From NCBI GenBank assembly GCA_024682075.1, contig JAIKZQ010000006.1, positions 1-64,000 on the forward strand: 64,000 bases of DNA, written 5' to 3'. The notes beneath the pieces were generated by a model, which searched no databases, was not told the DNA's origin, and saw nothing but the letters and a program-made list of their open reading frames with translations. Position numbers and translations under genes: made by a program. This stretch comes from Lachnospiraceae bacterium (lineage in GTDB: Bacteria; Bacillota; Clostridia; Lachnospirales; Lachnospiraceae). Shown piece by piece: positions 17,219 to 25,109 of the stretch. Within the stretch, counting starts at the first letter, position 1; every line of letters starts with the position of its first letter.

Positions 17219-18895
17219 ATGAAGAATTCTAAGTTCAACATGAGAAAAATGCTGATGCTCTTTGCACTGATTCCTTTGGTTTTGTGCATCATTGTTCTAA
17301 CAGTATTCAGCGTTTTGTACATGAAGTCTAAGCTGGCTGAAGAGACCAAGAACACTCTTCGCGTTGCAGCTATGGATCTGTATGAATACTATTCATACGA
17401 TATTGTTAATGAAACAAACCTTGTGGACGGATGGGTGTCATATGATACCGAGTATATGGATCACCTTCAGTATGCTGATGTAGAACTGACACTCTTCAAG
17501 GGCGATACCAGATTCTGTACTTCGATCATAGGATCGGATGGCAAGAGGATTGAAGGCACCAAGGCTTCCGATGCTGTCATTGCCGAAGTTATCAATAAGG
17601 GAAATGAATTCTTCTCCGATGACGTCGTCATCAATGGCAAGGACTATTTCGTTTATTATGTTCCCATAAGAGATGCCAAAGGAAATGTCGTGGGCATGGC
17701 ATTTGCGGGCAAGACCTGTGAGAACTTCCAGTCTACCGTAAACGCAATGATGATGGTGTTCATAGCGATCGCAGTTGTAATGATCATTGTCTTCTCCGTC
17801 ATCTGTGCACTCGTTTCCAATGTCGTTGCCAATCCTCTCAAGCAGTGCGCAGAGGCTATGGGCAAGCTTGCAGACGGTGACCTCAAGGCAGAGAATAATG
17901 CATCCTCCATCGTTGATGAAACAAAGTCTCTCATCTTTGCATCACACACACTCAGAGACAAGCTCAGCGATATCCTCGGAAATGTAAAGGAAGTCAGCAC
18001 GCAGCTCAATTCCGATGCAAACAATGTTCAGAATCTTTCCGAGACAGCATCTACCAGCGTTTCTCAGATCTCTTCAGCTATGGAAGATCTCGCAGAAGGC
18101 GCTACCGAGATGGCTTCCAATGTTCAGGACATTGCAAAGTCCGTTACCGACATGACCGAGACCGTAACGATGCTTTCCGAAAGCTCCGAGGCACTTACTG
18201 CATCATCTGAGAACATCAAGAGGGCAAATGACGATGCAAGCGAGTATATCAGCAGAGTATCCGCTTCTTCCGTTCAGACCGTCGAAGCTGTTCAGAACAT
18301 TACCAAGCAGATCTCAGATACCAATGATGCTGTTCAGAAGATCAAGGAAGCTGTTGACATGATCACATCGATCGCAAGTCAGACCAATCTCCTTGCACTC
18401 AACGCTTCAATCGAGGCAGCAAGAGCAGGAGAGGCAGGAAGAGGATTTGCAGTCGTTGCTTCAGAGATCGGAAATCTTTCGGATCAGTCCAGCCAGTCCG
18501 CTAATGAGATCAGAAAGATCGTTGATGAGATCGTCAGAAATTCCGAAGCATCCGTTGAACTTTCCGGAAACGTTGCACATCTCATCAATGAGGAGCAGGA
18601 ATACATCCGTGATACCCAGGCTAAGTTCGAAACTCTCGGAAGTGAGATCGGCGATTCGCTCAGCAGGATCAGACAGGTTGGCGACGATGCCATCAAGCTT
18701 GAGAAGATCCAGTCTGTCATCACCGATGCAGTTCAGTCTCTCAGCGCTATCTCCGAAGAAAATGCCGCATCCAATGAGGAAGTCAGTGCTTCCATCACCG
18801 GAATCGCTGCATCAGTTGAAGAGATCGCATCCAACGCAGATGAGACCAGGAACAATTCCGAGAAGCTCGTTCAGGTTGTTTCCTACTTTAACTAA
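17219..18895 (+). CDS. Methyl-accepting chemotaxis protein (single Cache)
   Basis: 558-aa chemoreceptor, shorter than its upstream neighbour. First helix at about residues 13-38, a compact extracellular Cache-like domain ([16 protein letters not shown], then [17 protein letters not shown]), second helix at about 180-205, HAMP, and a signalling domain with tip [23 protein letters not shown]. There is no CheR pentapeptide. GGAGG eight bases upstream of 17219 chooses this start over a poor one at 17147. It stands alone between two strong terminators. Confidence 0.92.
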   Translation: MKNSKFNMRKMLMLFALIPLVLCIIVLTVFSVLYMKSKLAEETKNTLRVAAMDLYEYYSYDIVNETNLVDGWVSYDTEYMDHLQYADVELTLFKGDTRFCTSIIGSDGKRIEGTKASDAVIAEVINKGNEFFSDDVVINGKDYFVYYVPIRDAKGNVVGMAFAGKTCENFQSTVNAMMMVFIAIAVVMIIVFSVICALVSNVVANPLKQCAEAMGKLADGDLKAENNASSIVDETKSLIFASHTLRDKLSDILGNVKEVSTQLNSDANNVQNLSETASTSVSQISSAMEDLAEGATEMASNVQDIAKSVTDMTETVTMLSESSEALTASSENIKRANDDASEYISRVSASSVQTVEAVQNITKQISDTNDAVQKIKEAVDMITSIASQTNLLALNASIEAARAGEAGRGFAVVASEIGNLSDQSSQSANEIRKIVDEIVRNSEASVELSGNVAHLINEEQEYIRDTQAKFETLGSEIGDSLSRIRQVGDDAIKLEKIQSVITDAVQSLSAISEENAASNEEVSASITGIAASVEEIASNADETRNNSEKLVQVVSYFN

Positions 18896-18913
18896 TAGTA
18901 ACATCGCTTTATC

Positions 18914-18949
18914 AAAGGCTGTCCGCCGCACCAGGCGGACAGCCTTTTT
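18914..18949 (+). terminator. Strong intrinsic terminator
   Basis: 14-bp stem AAAGGCTGTCCGCC/GGCGGACAGCCTTT with a 6-base loop, continuing into five T. Confidence 0.92.
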
Positions 18950-18976
18950 GTTTGCCTGAACGTTAGTCTTATTTCG

Positions 18977-19084
18977 GAAATGATTATTATGCAGAAGCAA
19001 TTATTTAACAGAAGTGATTAAGATTATTAAACAGAAGTGATTATTGTGAAGAAGTGATCATAATGCATAAATGATTTTATGACA
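18977..19084. repeat. Degenerate 17-bp tandem repeat array (six units)
   Basis: Six units start at 18977, 18994, 19011, 19034, 19051 and 19068, i.e. spacings of 17, 17, 23, 17 and 17. The consensus is close to GAAGTGATTATTATGCA; units 3, 4 and 5 share GAAGTGAT exactly. It lies between a terminator and citrate synthase in a 356-base gap that has no gene. The remainder, 19085-19252, is AT-rich leader ending in the citrate synthase ribosome site. No clean promoter was identified there. Confidence 0.65.
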
Positions 19085-19252
19085 GGTGTGTCATTATTGA
19101 AGAGTGGGTGTGTGCGACACGATACATTAAAACATCACTTCTTTGCTCTGTCACATTCTGCCATGAGCTTTTTGTTTTATAAAAGAGTGCGTATTCTTTT
19201 GATTTTTGATAATATTAATTTGGTACGTATAACAAAGAATGAGGAGGATGAT

Positions 19253-20611
19253 ATGAGTTTTAAAATGGAACCCACTCCGGAAATTCGTGAGCTTGCCGAT
19301 GTGTGCAGGAACAATTCCGGGATCCCCGCGGATCTTTATACGAAGTATGATGTAAAAAAAGGACTGAGAGATGTTAACGGTAACGGTGTCAGAGCGGGAC
19401 TGACCAGGATATCTACTATCATAGCCAAGGAAGAAATAAACGGTGAGAGCGTGCCCTGCGCGGGACGTTTGTATTATCGCGGAATAGATGTCAGAGATCT
19501 TACATCAGGATTTTATGAAGAAGGAAGATTCGGTTTTGAAGAAACAGCGTATCTGATCCTTTACGGCAAGCTTCCCACTAAAGATGAACTTGGGAATTTC
19601 ACTGAAGTGCTTGCCGATTCGAGATCGCTTCCCAAGAACTTCGTTCGTGATGTCATCATGAAAGCTCCCAGCAAGGACATGATGAACACCCTTGCAAGAA
19701 GCGTTCTTACTTTATATGCGTATGACAAGAATTCCGATGATACTTCGCTTGATAACGTAATGCGTCAGTGCCTCATGCTGATCGCTGTATTTCCTATGCT
19801 GTCCGTATATGGGTATCATGCTTACAATCATTACTATAAGGACAAGAGCTTCTATATTCACAGACCCGATCCTTCGCTTTCAACTGCGGAGAACATACTC
19901 AGGATGCTTCGTCCCAATATGGAATATACAAGGCTTGAAGCACAGGTCCTTGACATAGCGCTTGTACTTCACATGGATCACGGCGGAGGAAATAACTCCA
20001 CATTCACGACTCACGTCATCTCATCATCCGGAACGGATACATATTCCGTGATGGCGGCAGCACTCGGATCTCTCAAAGGTCCCAAGCACGGTGGAGCCAA
20101 CATCAAAGTTGTCCGTATGTTCCATGACATCTGGAAAAATGTTCACGATCACAAAGATGAAAATGAAGTAAGAGAATATCTCAAAAAGATTCTTCACAAA
20201 GAAGCATTTGATAAGTCCGGACTTATATACGGATTCGGTCATGCTATATATTCCGTGTCCGATCCGAGAGCACTTATCTTCAAACAGTTCGTTGAGAAAC
20301 TTGCGGAGTCAAAACACCGCATGCCTGAATATGAATTGTATTCGATGATAGAAAGACTTGCTCCCGAGGTTATAGGTGAAGAGAGAAAGATCTACAAAGG
20401 CGTAAGTGCAAACGTGGATTTCTACAGCGGTTTTGTTTACAGCATGCTGGAGCTTCCGCTTGAATTATATACACCGATGTTTGCAATCGCACGTGTCGTA
20501 GGATGGAGTGCGCATCGAATTGAAGAACTCATAAATGTAGATAAGATCATTCGTCCCGCATATATCGGAATACAGGAAAAGACTGATTATACGCCGATGT
20601 CCGACAGATAA
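19253..20611 (+). CDS. Citrate synthase
   Basis: 452-aa citrate synthase condensing acetyl-CoA with oxaloacetate, entry to the oxidative TCA branch that feeds glutamate synthesis in anaerobes. Family motifs: LHMDHGGGNNSTF, GPKHGGAN (substrate histidine), GFGHAIYSVSDPRA and VSANVDFYSG (catalytic Asp). A GAGGAGGATGAT ribosome site decides the ATG at 19253 over an earlier frame-open start at 19079. The N-terminal extension before the YYRGIDVRDL block is longer than in the common ~380-aa forms. 2-methylcitrate synthase activity cannot be excluded by eye. No aconitase or isocitrate dehydrogenase is nearby. Confidence 0.9.
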   Translation: MSFKMEPTPEIRELADVCRNNSGIPADLYTKYDVKKGLRDVNGNGVRAGLTRISTIIAKEEINGESVPCAGRLYYRGIDVRDLTSGFYEEGRFGFEETAYLILYGKLPTKDELGNFTEVLADSRSLPKNFVRDVIMKAPSKDMMNTLARSVLTLYAYDKNSDDTSLDNVMRQCLMLIAVFPMLSVYGYHAYNHYYKDKSFYIHRPDPSLSTAENILRMLRPNMEYTRLEAQVLDIALVLHMDHGGGNNSTFTTHVISSSGTDTYSVMAAALGSLKGPKHGGANIKVVRMFHDIWKNVHDHKDENEVREYLKKILHKEAFDKSGLIYGFGHAIYSVSDPRALIFKQFVEKLAESKHRMPEYELYSMIERLAPEVIGEERKIYKGVSANVDFYSGFVYSMLELPLELYTPMFAIARVVGWSAHRIEELINVDKIIRPAYIGIQEKTDYTPMSDR

Positions 20612-20713
20612 AAAAACATACAGAAAAAAACTGACACGTGTGCCATATTTTGTTTTTTGAAATTATATGCGCAGGAAAAATACAAAAAATTGTGGAAAAA
20701 ATGCAAAAAAACT

Positions 20714-20742
20714 TTGTATTTATCTACATAATGTAGTATATT
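20714..20742 (+). promoter_or_regulatory. Promoter of histone-like gene
   Basis: TTGTAT (20714-20719), 17-base spacer, TATATT (20737-20742). The expected start near 20749 gives a leader of about 47 bases ending in GGAGGAGG. Confidence 0.6.
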
Positions 20743-20795
20743 CATTTCAGTAGTTGTTTAATGTAAAATTTTATTCCAAATCGGAGGAGGAAAAA

Positions 20796-21104
20796 ATGGC
20801 TACAGCAAAAAAGGCAGCAGATGAAAAGAAAGCACCTGCAAAGAAGACAACCGCAACCGTAAAGAAGGCAGCTCCTGCAAAGAAGGCTACCGCAACCAAG
20901 AAGGCAGCTCCTGCTAAGAAGGCAACTGCTACAACTGCAAAGAAGGCAGCTCCCGCAAAGAAGGCAACTGCTACAACTGCAAAGAAGGCAGCACCTGCAA
21001 AGAAGGCTACCGCAGTTAAGAAGGCAGCTCCCGCAAAGAAGGCTACCGCAGTTAAGAAGGCAGCTCCTGCAAAGAAGGCTTGCGCTAAGAAGGCTGCAAA
21101 GTAA
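20796..21104 (+). CDS. Histone H1-like Lys/Ala/Pro-rich protein
   Basis: 102-aa low-complexity basic protein made almost entirely of KKAAPAKKATA-type repeats, with one cysteine near the end. Such tails are known from bacterial histone H1-like proteins and bind DNA or RNA without a fold. GGAGGAGG lies just before the ATG at 20796, an earlier in-frame ATG lacking such a site. It has its own promoter and terminator, so it is probably highly expressed. The gene is built from near-identical codon blocks and is prone to copy-number change. The SDR gene at 48449 carries a similar tail. Confidence 0.8.
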   Translation: MATAKKAADEKKAPAKKTTATVKKAAPAKKATATKKAAPAKKATATTAKKAAPAKKATATTAKKAAPAKKATAVKKAAPAKKATAVKKAAPAKKACAKKAAK

Positions 21105-21122
21105 TCAGATCATTTACATGAT

Positions 21123-21157
21123 AAAATCCCGAAGCCAAATGAGGCTTCGGGATTTTT
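21123..21157 (+). terminator. Strong intrinsic terminator
   Basis: Perfect stem AAAATCCCGAAGCC/GGCTTCGGGATTTT with a 6-base loop, then further T. Confidence 0.92.
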
Positions 21158-21198
21158 GTTTTTCCCGTATTTGTTTTTCCCGTATTTGTTTTTCTTAT
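21158..21198. repeat. 15-bp tandem repeat, about 2.7 copies
   Basis: Unit GTTTTTCCCGTATTT occurs at 21158-21172 and 21173-21187, with a partial third copy. It lies between the histone-like terminator and the promoter of the flagellin-like gene; no function is evident. Confidence 0.6.
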
Positions 21199-21201
21199 GT
21201 T

Positions 21202-21231
21202 TGTTGTTTTTCCATTAATTGTAGTATAATC
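21202..21231 (+). promoter_or_regulatory. Promoter of flagellin-like operon
   Basis: TATAAT at 21226-21231 with TTGTTG 18 bases upstream. This is a housekeeping rather than a SigD (flagellar) type, unexpected for a flagellin gene. Confidence 0.4.
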
Positions 21232-21319
21232 GGATCAGAATAGATCTATTGTGATCTGTCAGTCTGAAACTTTTAACATCACAGGGATGTGGAGTCATGT
21301 TTTGTAAAGGAGGTACATT

Positions 21320-22093
21320 ATGAGTTCAGTTAACGGTGTTACAAATGCCGGAAGTTATTCATCACTTTACGGAAAGATAGCAAGCGGAGATGCTCTTCCT
21401 ACTGCAGCGGACGGAGCGGCTGAACTTGCAATCTCCGAGAAGATGAATTCACAGGTAGGCGGACTTAATCAGGGATCGGATAATATTGCATCGGGAATCG
21501 ATGCGATCAAGATCAAGGACAGTGCACTCGGAGAAGTTACCGATTATCTTCAGAGGATCAGGGAACTTGCTGTTGCGGCATCAAATACATTCACCGTGTC
21601 CGATTCCGACAGGAAGATCTATCAGGATGAAATTGATCAGCTCAAGAAGGGTATCAGCCAGGTTGCCGACATCACTTCTTATAATGAGAAGAAACTTCTT
21701 GACGGATCTGAAGGTGACATGAAGATAGCAACCGACGGAAACGGAACTTCGACCAAGATCTCCGGAACCGATTCCACACTTAAGGCTCTCGGAATTGCTG
21801 ACTTTGATGTCACAAAAGATTTTAATCTTAAAGACATCGACAAGGCCCTGGAAAAAGTATCTGCCATGAGAGGCGAAGCCGGTGCAAAGCAAAACAGCCT
21901 TGAGCATCTCTATGAGATCAACCAGACATCCGCATATAATCTCACTGCTGCAGATTCAAGAATCGAAGATCTCGACATGGAAAAAGCCGTAGGCAATCTT
22001 GATAAACAGAGACTGCTTGATACCATTTCGGTAATGATGCAGAAGAGGAGAGAAGAAGACGAGCAGGAAAAAGCAGGAAGACTTTTTACCTGA
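21320..22093 (+). CDS. Aberrant flagellin-like protein
   Basis: 257-aa protein with flagellin D1 signatures (ADGAAELAISEKMNSQVGGLNQGSDNIASGI, in part; RIRELAVAASNT; SYNEKKLLDG) and a C-terminal helix (LTAADSRIEDLDMEKAVGNLDKQRLL). Differences from true flagellin: the N-terminal D0 helix is unusual and short, and the C-terminus ends in charged RREEDEQEKAGRLFT instead of the hydrophobic helix needed for export and polymerisation. It may be a minor filament or cap component, or a diverged paralog. AAAGGAGGTACATT precedes the ATG. It is followed 20 bases later by a coiled-coil protein gene in the same operon. Confidence 0.8.
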   Translation: MSSVNGVTNAGSYSSLYGKIASGDALPTAADGAAELAISEKMNSQVGGLNQGSDNIASGIDAIKIKDSALGEVTDYLQRIRELAVAASNTFTVSDSDRKIYQDEIDQLKKGISQVADITSYNEKKLLDGSEGDMKIATDGNGTSTKISGTDSTLKALGIADFDVTKDFNLKDIDKALEKVSAMRGEAGAKQNSLEHLYEINQTSAYNLTAADSRIEDLDMEKAVGNLDKQRLLDTISVMMQKRREEDEQEKAGRLFT

Positions 22094-22113
22094 TCTGAGA
22101 AAGGAGGACAGAT

Positions 22114-22908
22114 ATGGCAGAACCTATCATTACAAAAACATTGTATGTGAATGCTGAACCGGTTTCCTCCCCTAAAGTATCTTCACCTCAGAGGGAACAG
22201 GAAGGCAATCAGATAAATGTACCTTCCGAAGAAAAAGCACCCGCATATGAAAACATTGTTTCAACTTCCAAGGACGGAGATACCGTTCAGGTTAAGCCCG
22301 AAGCAAATGAAAGACTGTCCGAGGGATTTGTTTTTGCCAAAGCTTCCGATGACAAAACCGACGTAAACGAAGCTGCGGCTCCCGACAGGAATTCAGAGGC
22401 TCGTGAAGAGAAGGCTGCCGAAGAAGATATCGCCGGAAAGAATGAGCGCCTCAGCAAGAACCTGGATGAAGCAAGGGAGAGAAGCGAGGAGGCCAGGAAG
22501 GCCATCAAGGAACAGATCGACAAGGCCATCAAGAAAGATAAGGAAGAAAAGGAAGAGGATAAGAACGTTTCTAACGAGAATGTAGGTACCGCATCCGATT
22601 CCGAACTTGAAAGACTCTATCTGTCAGGAAAGATCTCCAGCTTCGATTATAATCGTGAGGTCAATTCCCGTAAGGAAGAGGCAGAAGATATTAAGGAAGA
22701 CGCAAGCGGACTCTCAAAAGATATTGCATCTGCCGGAGCTGCGATCGAAGGCAACAAAGCTTTTGAACAGTACATGGGACCGGAGGAATTCGGAGCAGGA
22801 TACTCCACAAGACAGGAGCAGGATCTTGCAAGGGACATTCTTCAGGGACAGGATAAGGCAGAAAAGGATTCTTCCACAAATGCATTTGAGATCAACATAA
22901 TAAGGTGA
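22114..22908 (+). CDS. Charged coiled-coil protein in flagellin-like operon
   Basis: 264-aa hydrophilic protein that I do not recognise. The N-terminal 100 residues look disordered (Ser/Glu/Pro-rich); residues about 100-150 are a strongly charged helix rich in E, K and R, probably a coiled coil; the C-terminal part is a mixture of helices ending FEINIIR. There is no signal peptide or membrane segment. GAAAGGAGGACAGAT precedes the ATG. Its position directly behind the flagellin-like gene suggests a partner or dedicated chaperone, but only the operon supports this. Confidence 0.7.
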   Translation: MAEPIITKTLYVNAEPVSSPKVSSPQREQEGNQINVPSEEKAPAYENIVSTSKDGDTVQVKPEANERLSEGFVFAKASDDKTDVNEAAAPDRNSEAREEKAAEEDIAGKNERLSKNLDEARERSEEARKAIKEQIDKAIKKDKEEKEEDKNVSNENVGTASDSELERLYLSGKISSFDYNREVNSRKEEAEDIKEDASGLSKDIASAGAAIEGNKAFEQYMGPEEFGAGYSTRQEQDLARDILQGQDKAEKDSSTNAFEINIIR

Positions 22909-22915
22909 TCTTTCT

Positions 22916-22954
22916 CCGTACCCTTTGGATGTCATCCGGAGGGTACGGTGTTTT
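22916..22954 (+). terminator. Intrinsic terminator
   Basis: Long stem CCGTACCCTTTGGAT paired with ATCCGGAGGGTACGG (two T-G pairs), loop GTC, then TGTTTTATT. Confidence 0.88.
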
Positions 22955-23019
22955 ATTGTATACATTTGTCAAATAATGACGGTCCTTGTCACAATAATTG
23001 CTGAATTTTACGGGCTTCG

Positions 23020-23048
23020 TTGTAACTGAAATACTAGTATGCTATAAT
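23020..23048 (+). promoter_or_regulatory. Promoter ending 6 bases before MscS start codon
   Basis: TTGTAA (23020-23025), exactly 17 bases, then TATAAT (23043-23048). The ATG at 23055 lies where transcription should begin, giving a leaderless message. Confidence 0.6.
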
Positions 23049-23054
23049 GTGCGC

Positions 23055-23918
23055 ATGATGGATGAGACTATAAAATTACTGATAATACTGGCTGTGGGAT
23101 TGGTCACTCTGATCCTTTTGAGACTGATCTCGGGCAAGCGAAAGCGACTTCATGTCCGCTTCATATGTAACCTCCTGAAGGTTCTTGTTGTTGTGGGATG
23201 CCTTGTCGCCATTCTTAATGTATATACAGATCTTGAAAAATTGGCAGCAGCTCTTCTTACGGGAGGAGGACTGATCCTTGCAATCCTCAGTTTTGCTGCA
23301 CAGAAGGTACTTAATAATATTCTTTCAGGAATATCGATCTCTTTTTCACGTCCCTTTGATCTTGGAGACAAGATAAAGGTCATGAACGGAAATACCCCGA
23401 TCGCTGAAGGAACAGTCAGCGATATCACGCTGAGACATACCGTCATCATGACTTATGACGGTCAGTCATGCATCATACCCAACGGAACCATGAATGAGAG
23501 CATGCTTGTCAATGTCAGCGCAAGGGAGAAGATCGGTAACTTCCTGGAGATCACCGTGGGTTTTGACACGGATTTTGATCTTGCTCTTAAGCTTACCGAA
23601 GAGATCGTCAGAGGCACGGAAAACGTCATTGACTGCACTAAGCCTCTTATCAGCAGATTCGAAGCTGACGGACCGGTCATCAAGACAACGGTATGGACTA
23701 AGAATGTGGCTGAAAATTTTGTGGCTTGCGGAAGTATCAGAAAGAAACTGATCGAGGCATTCAGGGATAATAACATCACTATCCCTTATCAGACGATCAC
23801 TATTGAAAGCATCCCCGAATCATCAGGTGGTGAACGGGCAAAGAATCAGGTTAAGAATCAGGAGAATGATCCGGGCAGACGCAGGAAGAACCACCCCGGA
23901 AATGCAGAAAGAAAATAA
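23055..23918 (+). CDS. Small-conductance mechanosensitive channel (MscS family)
   Basis: 287-aa MscS-type channel that releases solutes on osmotic downshift. Three membrane helices within about the first 95 residues; the pore-lining helix carries GGLILAILSFAAQKVLNNILSG, in part, followed by the beta domain start RPFDLGDKIKV. The C-terminal 30 residues are a basic, Asn-rich tail. The start at 23055 (or the adjacent ATG 23058) lies immediately after a consensus -10, with no ribosome site; a TTG at 22998 would place the promoter inside the gene and is disfavoured. Confidence 0.88.
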   Translation: MMDETIKLLIILAVGLVTLILLRLISGKRKRLHVRFICNLLKVLVVVGCLVAILNVYTDLEKLAAALLTGGGLILAILSFAAQKVLNNILSGISISFSRPFDLGDKIKVMNGNTPIAEGTVSDITLRHTVIMTYDGQSCIIPNGTMNESMLVNVSAREKIGNFLEITVGFDTDFDLALKLTEEIVRGTENVIDCTKPLISRFEADGPVIKTTVWTKNVAENFVACGSIRKKLIEAFRDNNITIPYQTITIESIPESSGGERAKNQVKNQENDPGRRRKNHPGNAERK

Positions 23919-23972
23919 TTCCGAATAACAGTCCGGATAAATGATAAAGAAGTATTGAAGGAGACACATAAT

Positions 23973-25109
23973 ATGGAAATGACCCTCAGGTGGTACGGTA
24001 AGGAATTCGATACCGTCAAATTATGGCAGATAAGACAGATCCCCGGCGTCAAGGGAGTGATCACTACTCTGTATAATAAGCAGGCAGGTGAGCTCTGGAC
24101 CGAGGATGAGATCATAGCTCTTAAGAAGGATGTTGCGGATGAAGACATGCATATTGCCGGTATTGAATCTGTCAACATTTCCGATGATATCAAGACTGCC
24201 GGACCTAAGAGGGACGAGCATATAGATAATTACATCAAGACTCTTGAGAACCTCGGCAAGCAGGACATTCATATGGTCTGCTATAACTTCATGCCTGTTT
24301 TCGACTGGACCAGATCCGAACTTGCAAGGAAAAGACATGACGGCTCCACGGTTCTTGCATATTCACAGTCTTCCATCGATGCCATCGATCCTGCAAACAT
24401 GTTCGATTCCATCAAGGATCAGATGAACGGAACGGTGATGCCCGGATGGGAGCCCGAGAGGCTTGATAAGGTAAGAGAACTTTTCGAGGCATACAAGGAT
24501 ATCGATGAGAACAAGCTGTTTGACAATCTTGTTTATTTTCTAAAGGCAATAATGCCTGTCTGTGACAAGTATGACATCAACATGGCGATCCATCCCGATG
24601 ATCCCGCATGGAGCGTTTTCGGTCTGCCCAGGATCATCAATAACAAGAAGAACATTTCCAGAATGCTGGATGCCGTTGACAATGTTCATAACGGACTTAC
24701 TTTCTGCTCGGGTTCATTCGGAACCAATCCCGAGAACGATCTTCCCGACATGATCAGATCTTTCAAGGGAAGAGTTCATTTCGCACATGTAAGGAATCTT
24801 CAGTTCAATTCATTCTGCCACGAGGACGGAAGCTGCGTGAAGGCATGGACGGGAAAGGACATTCCTGTCGGAAAGCCTGATTTCGAAGAAGCAGCTCATC
24901 TTTCAAGCGACGGAAGCTTTGACATGTATGAGATCGTAAGAGCTCTTTATGAATCCGGATTTGACGGCCCCATTCGTCCCGATCACGGAAGGATGATCTG
25001 GGGTGAAGAAGCAATGCCAGGATACGGACTTTATGACAGGGCTCTTGGAGCGGCATATATTAACGGACTTTGGGAAGCTATTGAAAAGGCACACGGAGGC
25101 GTAAGATGA
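23973..25109 (+). CDS. uxuA: Mannonate dehydratase
   Basis: 378-aa UxuA, which dehydrates D-mannonate to 2-keto-3-deoxygluconate (KDG) in glucuronate breakdown. Recognised by the N-terminal MTLRWYGKEFDTVKLWQIRQ region (cited in part), the metal-site region INMAIHPDDPAW, CSGSFG, and IRPDHGRMIWGE. It is a TIM-barrel metalloenzyme using Mn or Fe. AAGGAGACACATAAT precedes the ATG at 23973. It overlaps uxuB by ATGA. Its product KDG enters the same kinase/aldolase route as pectin-derived KDG (genes at 50-52 kb). Confidence 0.95.
   Translation: MEMTLRWYGKEFDTVKLWQIRQIPGVKGVITTLYNKQAGELWTEDEIIALKKDVADEDMHIAGIESVNISDDIKTAGPKRDEHIDNYIKTLENLGKQDIHMVCYNFMPVFDWTRSELARKRHDGSTVLAYSQSSIDAIDPANMFDSIKDQMNGTVMPGWEPERLDKVRELFEAYKDIDENKLFDNLVYFLKAIMPVCDKYDINMAIHPDDPAWSVFGLPRIINNKKNISRMLDAVDNVHNGLTFCSGSFGTNPENDLPDMIRSFKGRVHFAHVRNLQFNSFCHEDGSCVKAWTGKDIPVGKPDFEEAAHLSSDGSFDMYEIVRALYESGFDGPIRPDHGRMIWGEEAMPGYGLYDRALGAAYINGLWEAIEKAHGGVR

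Noticed and set aside
18977..19084. CRISPR-like array
   Set aside because: The 17-bp units are degenerate and directly adjacent, with no spacers and no cas genes.
21232..21319. c-di-GMP riboswitch in the leader of the flagellin-like gene
   Set aside because: No GEMM-like conserved core could be found by eye despite the suggestive context.
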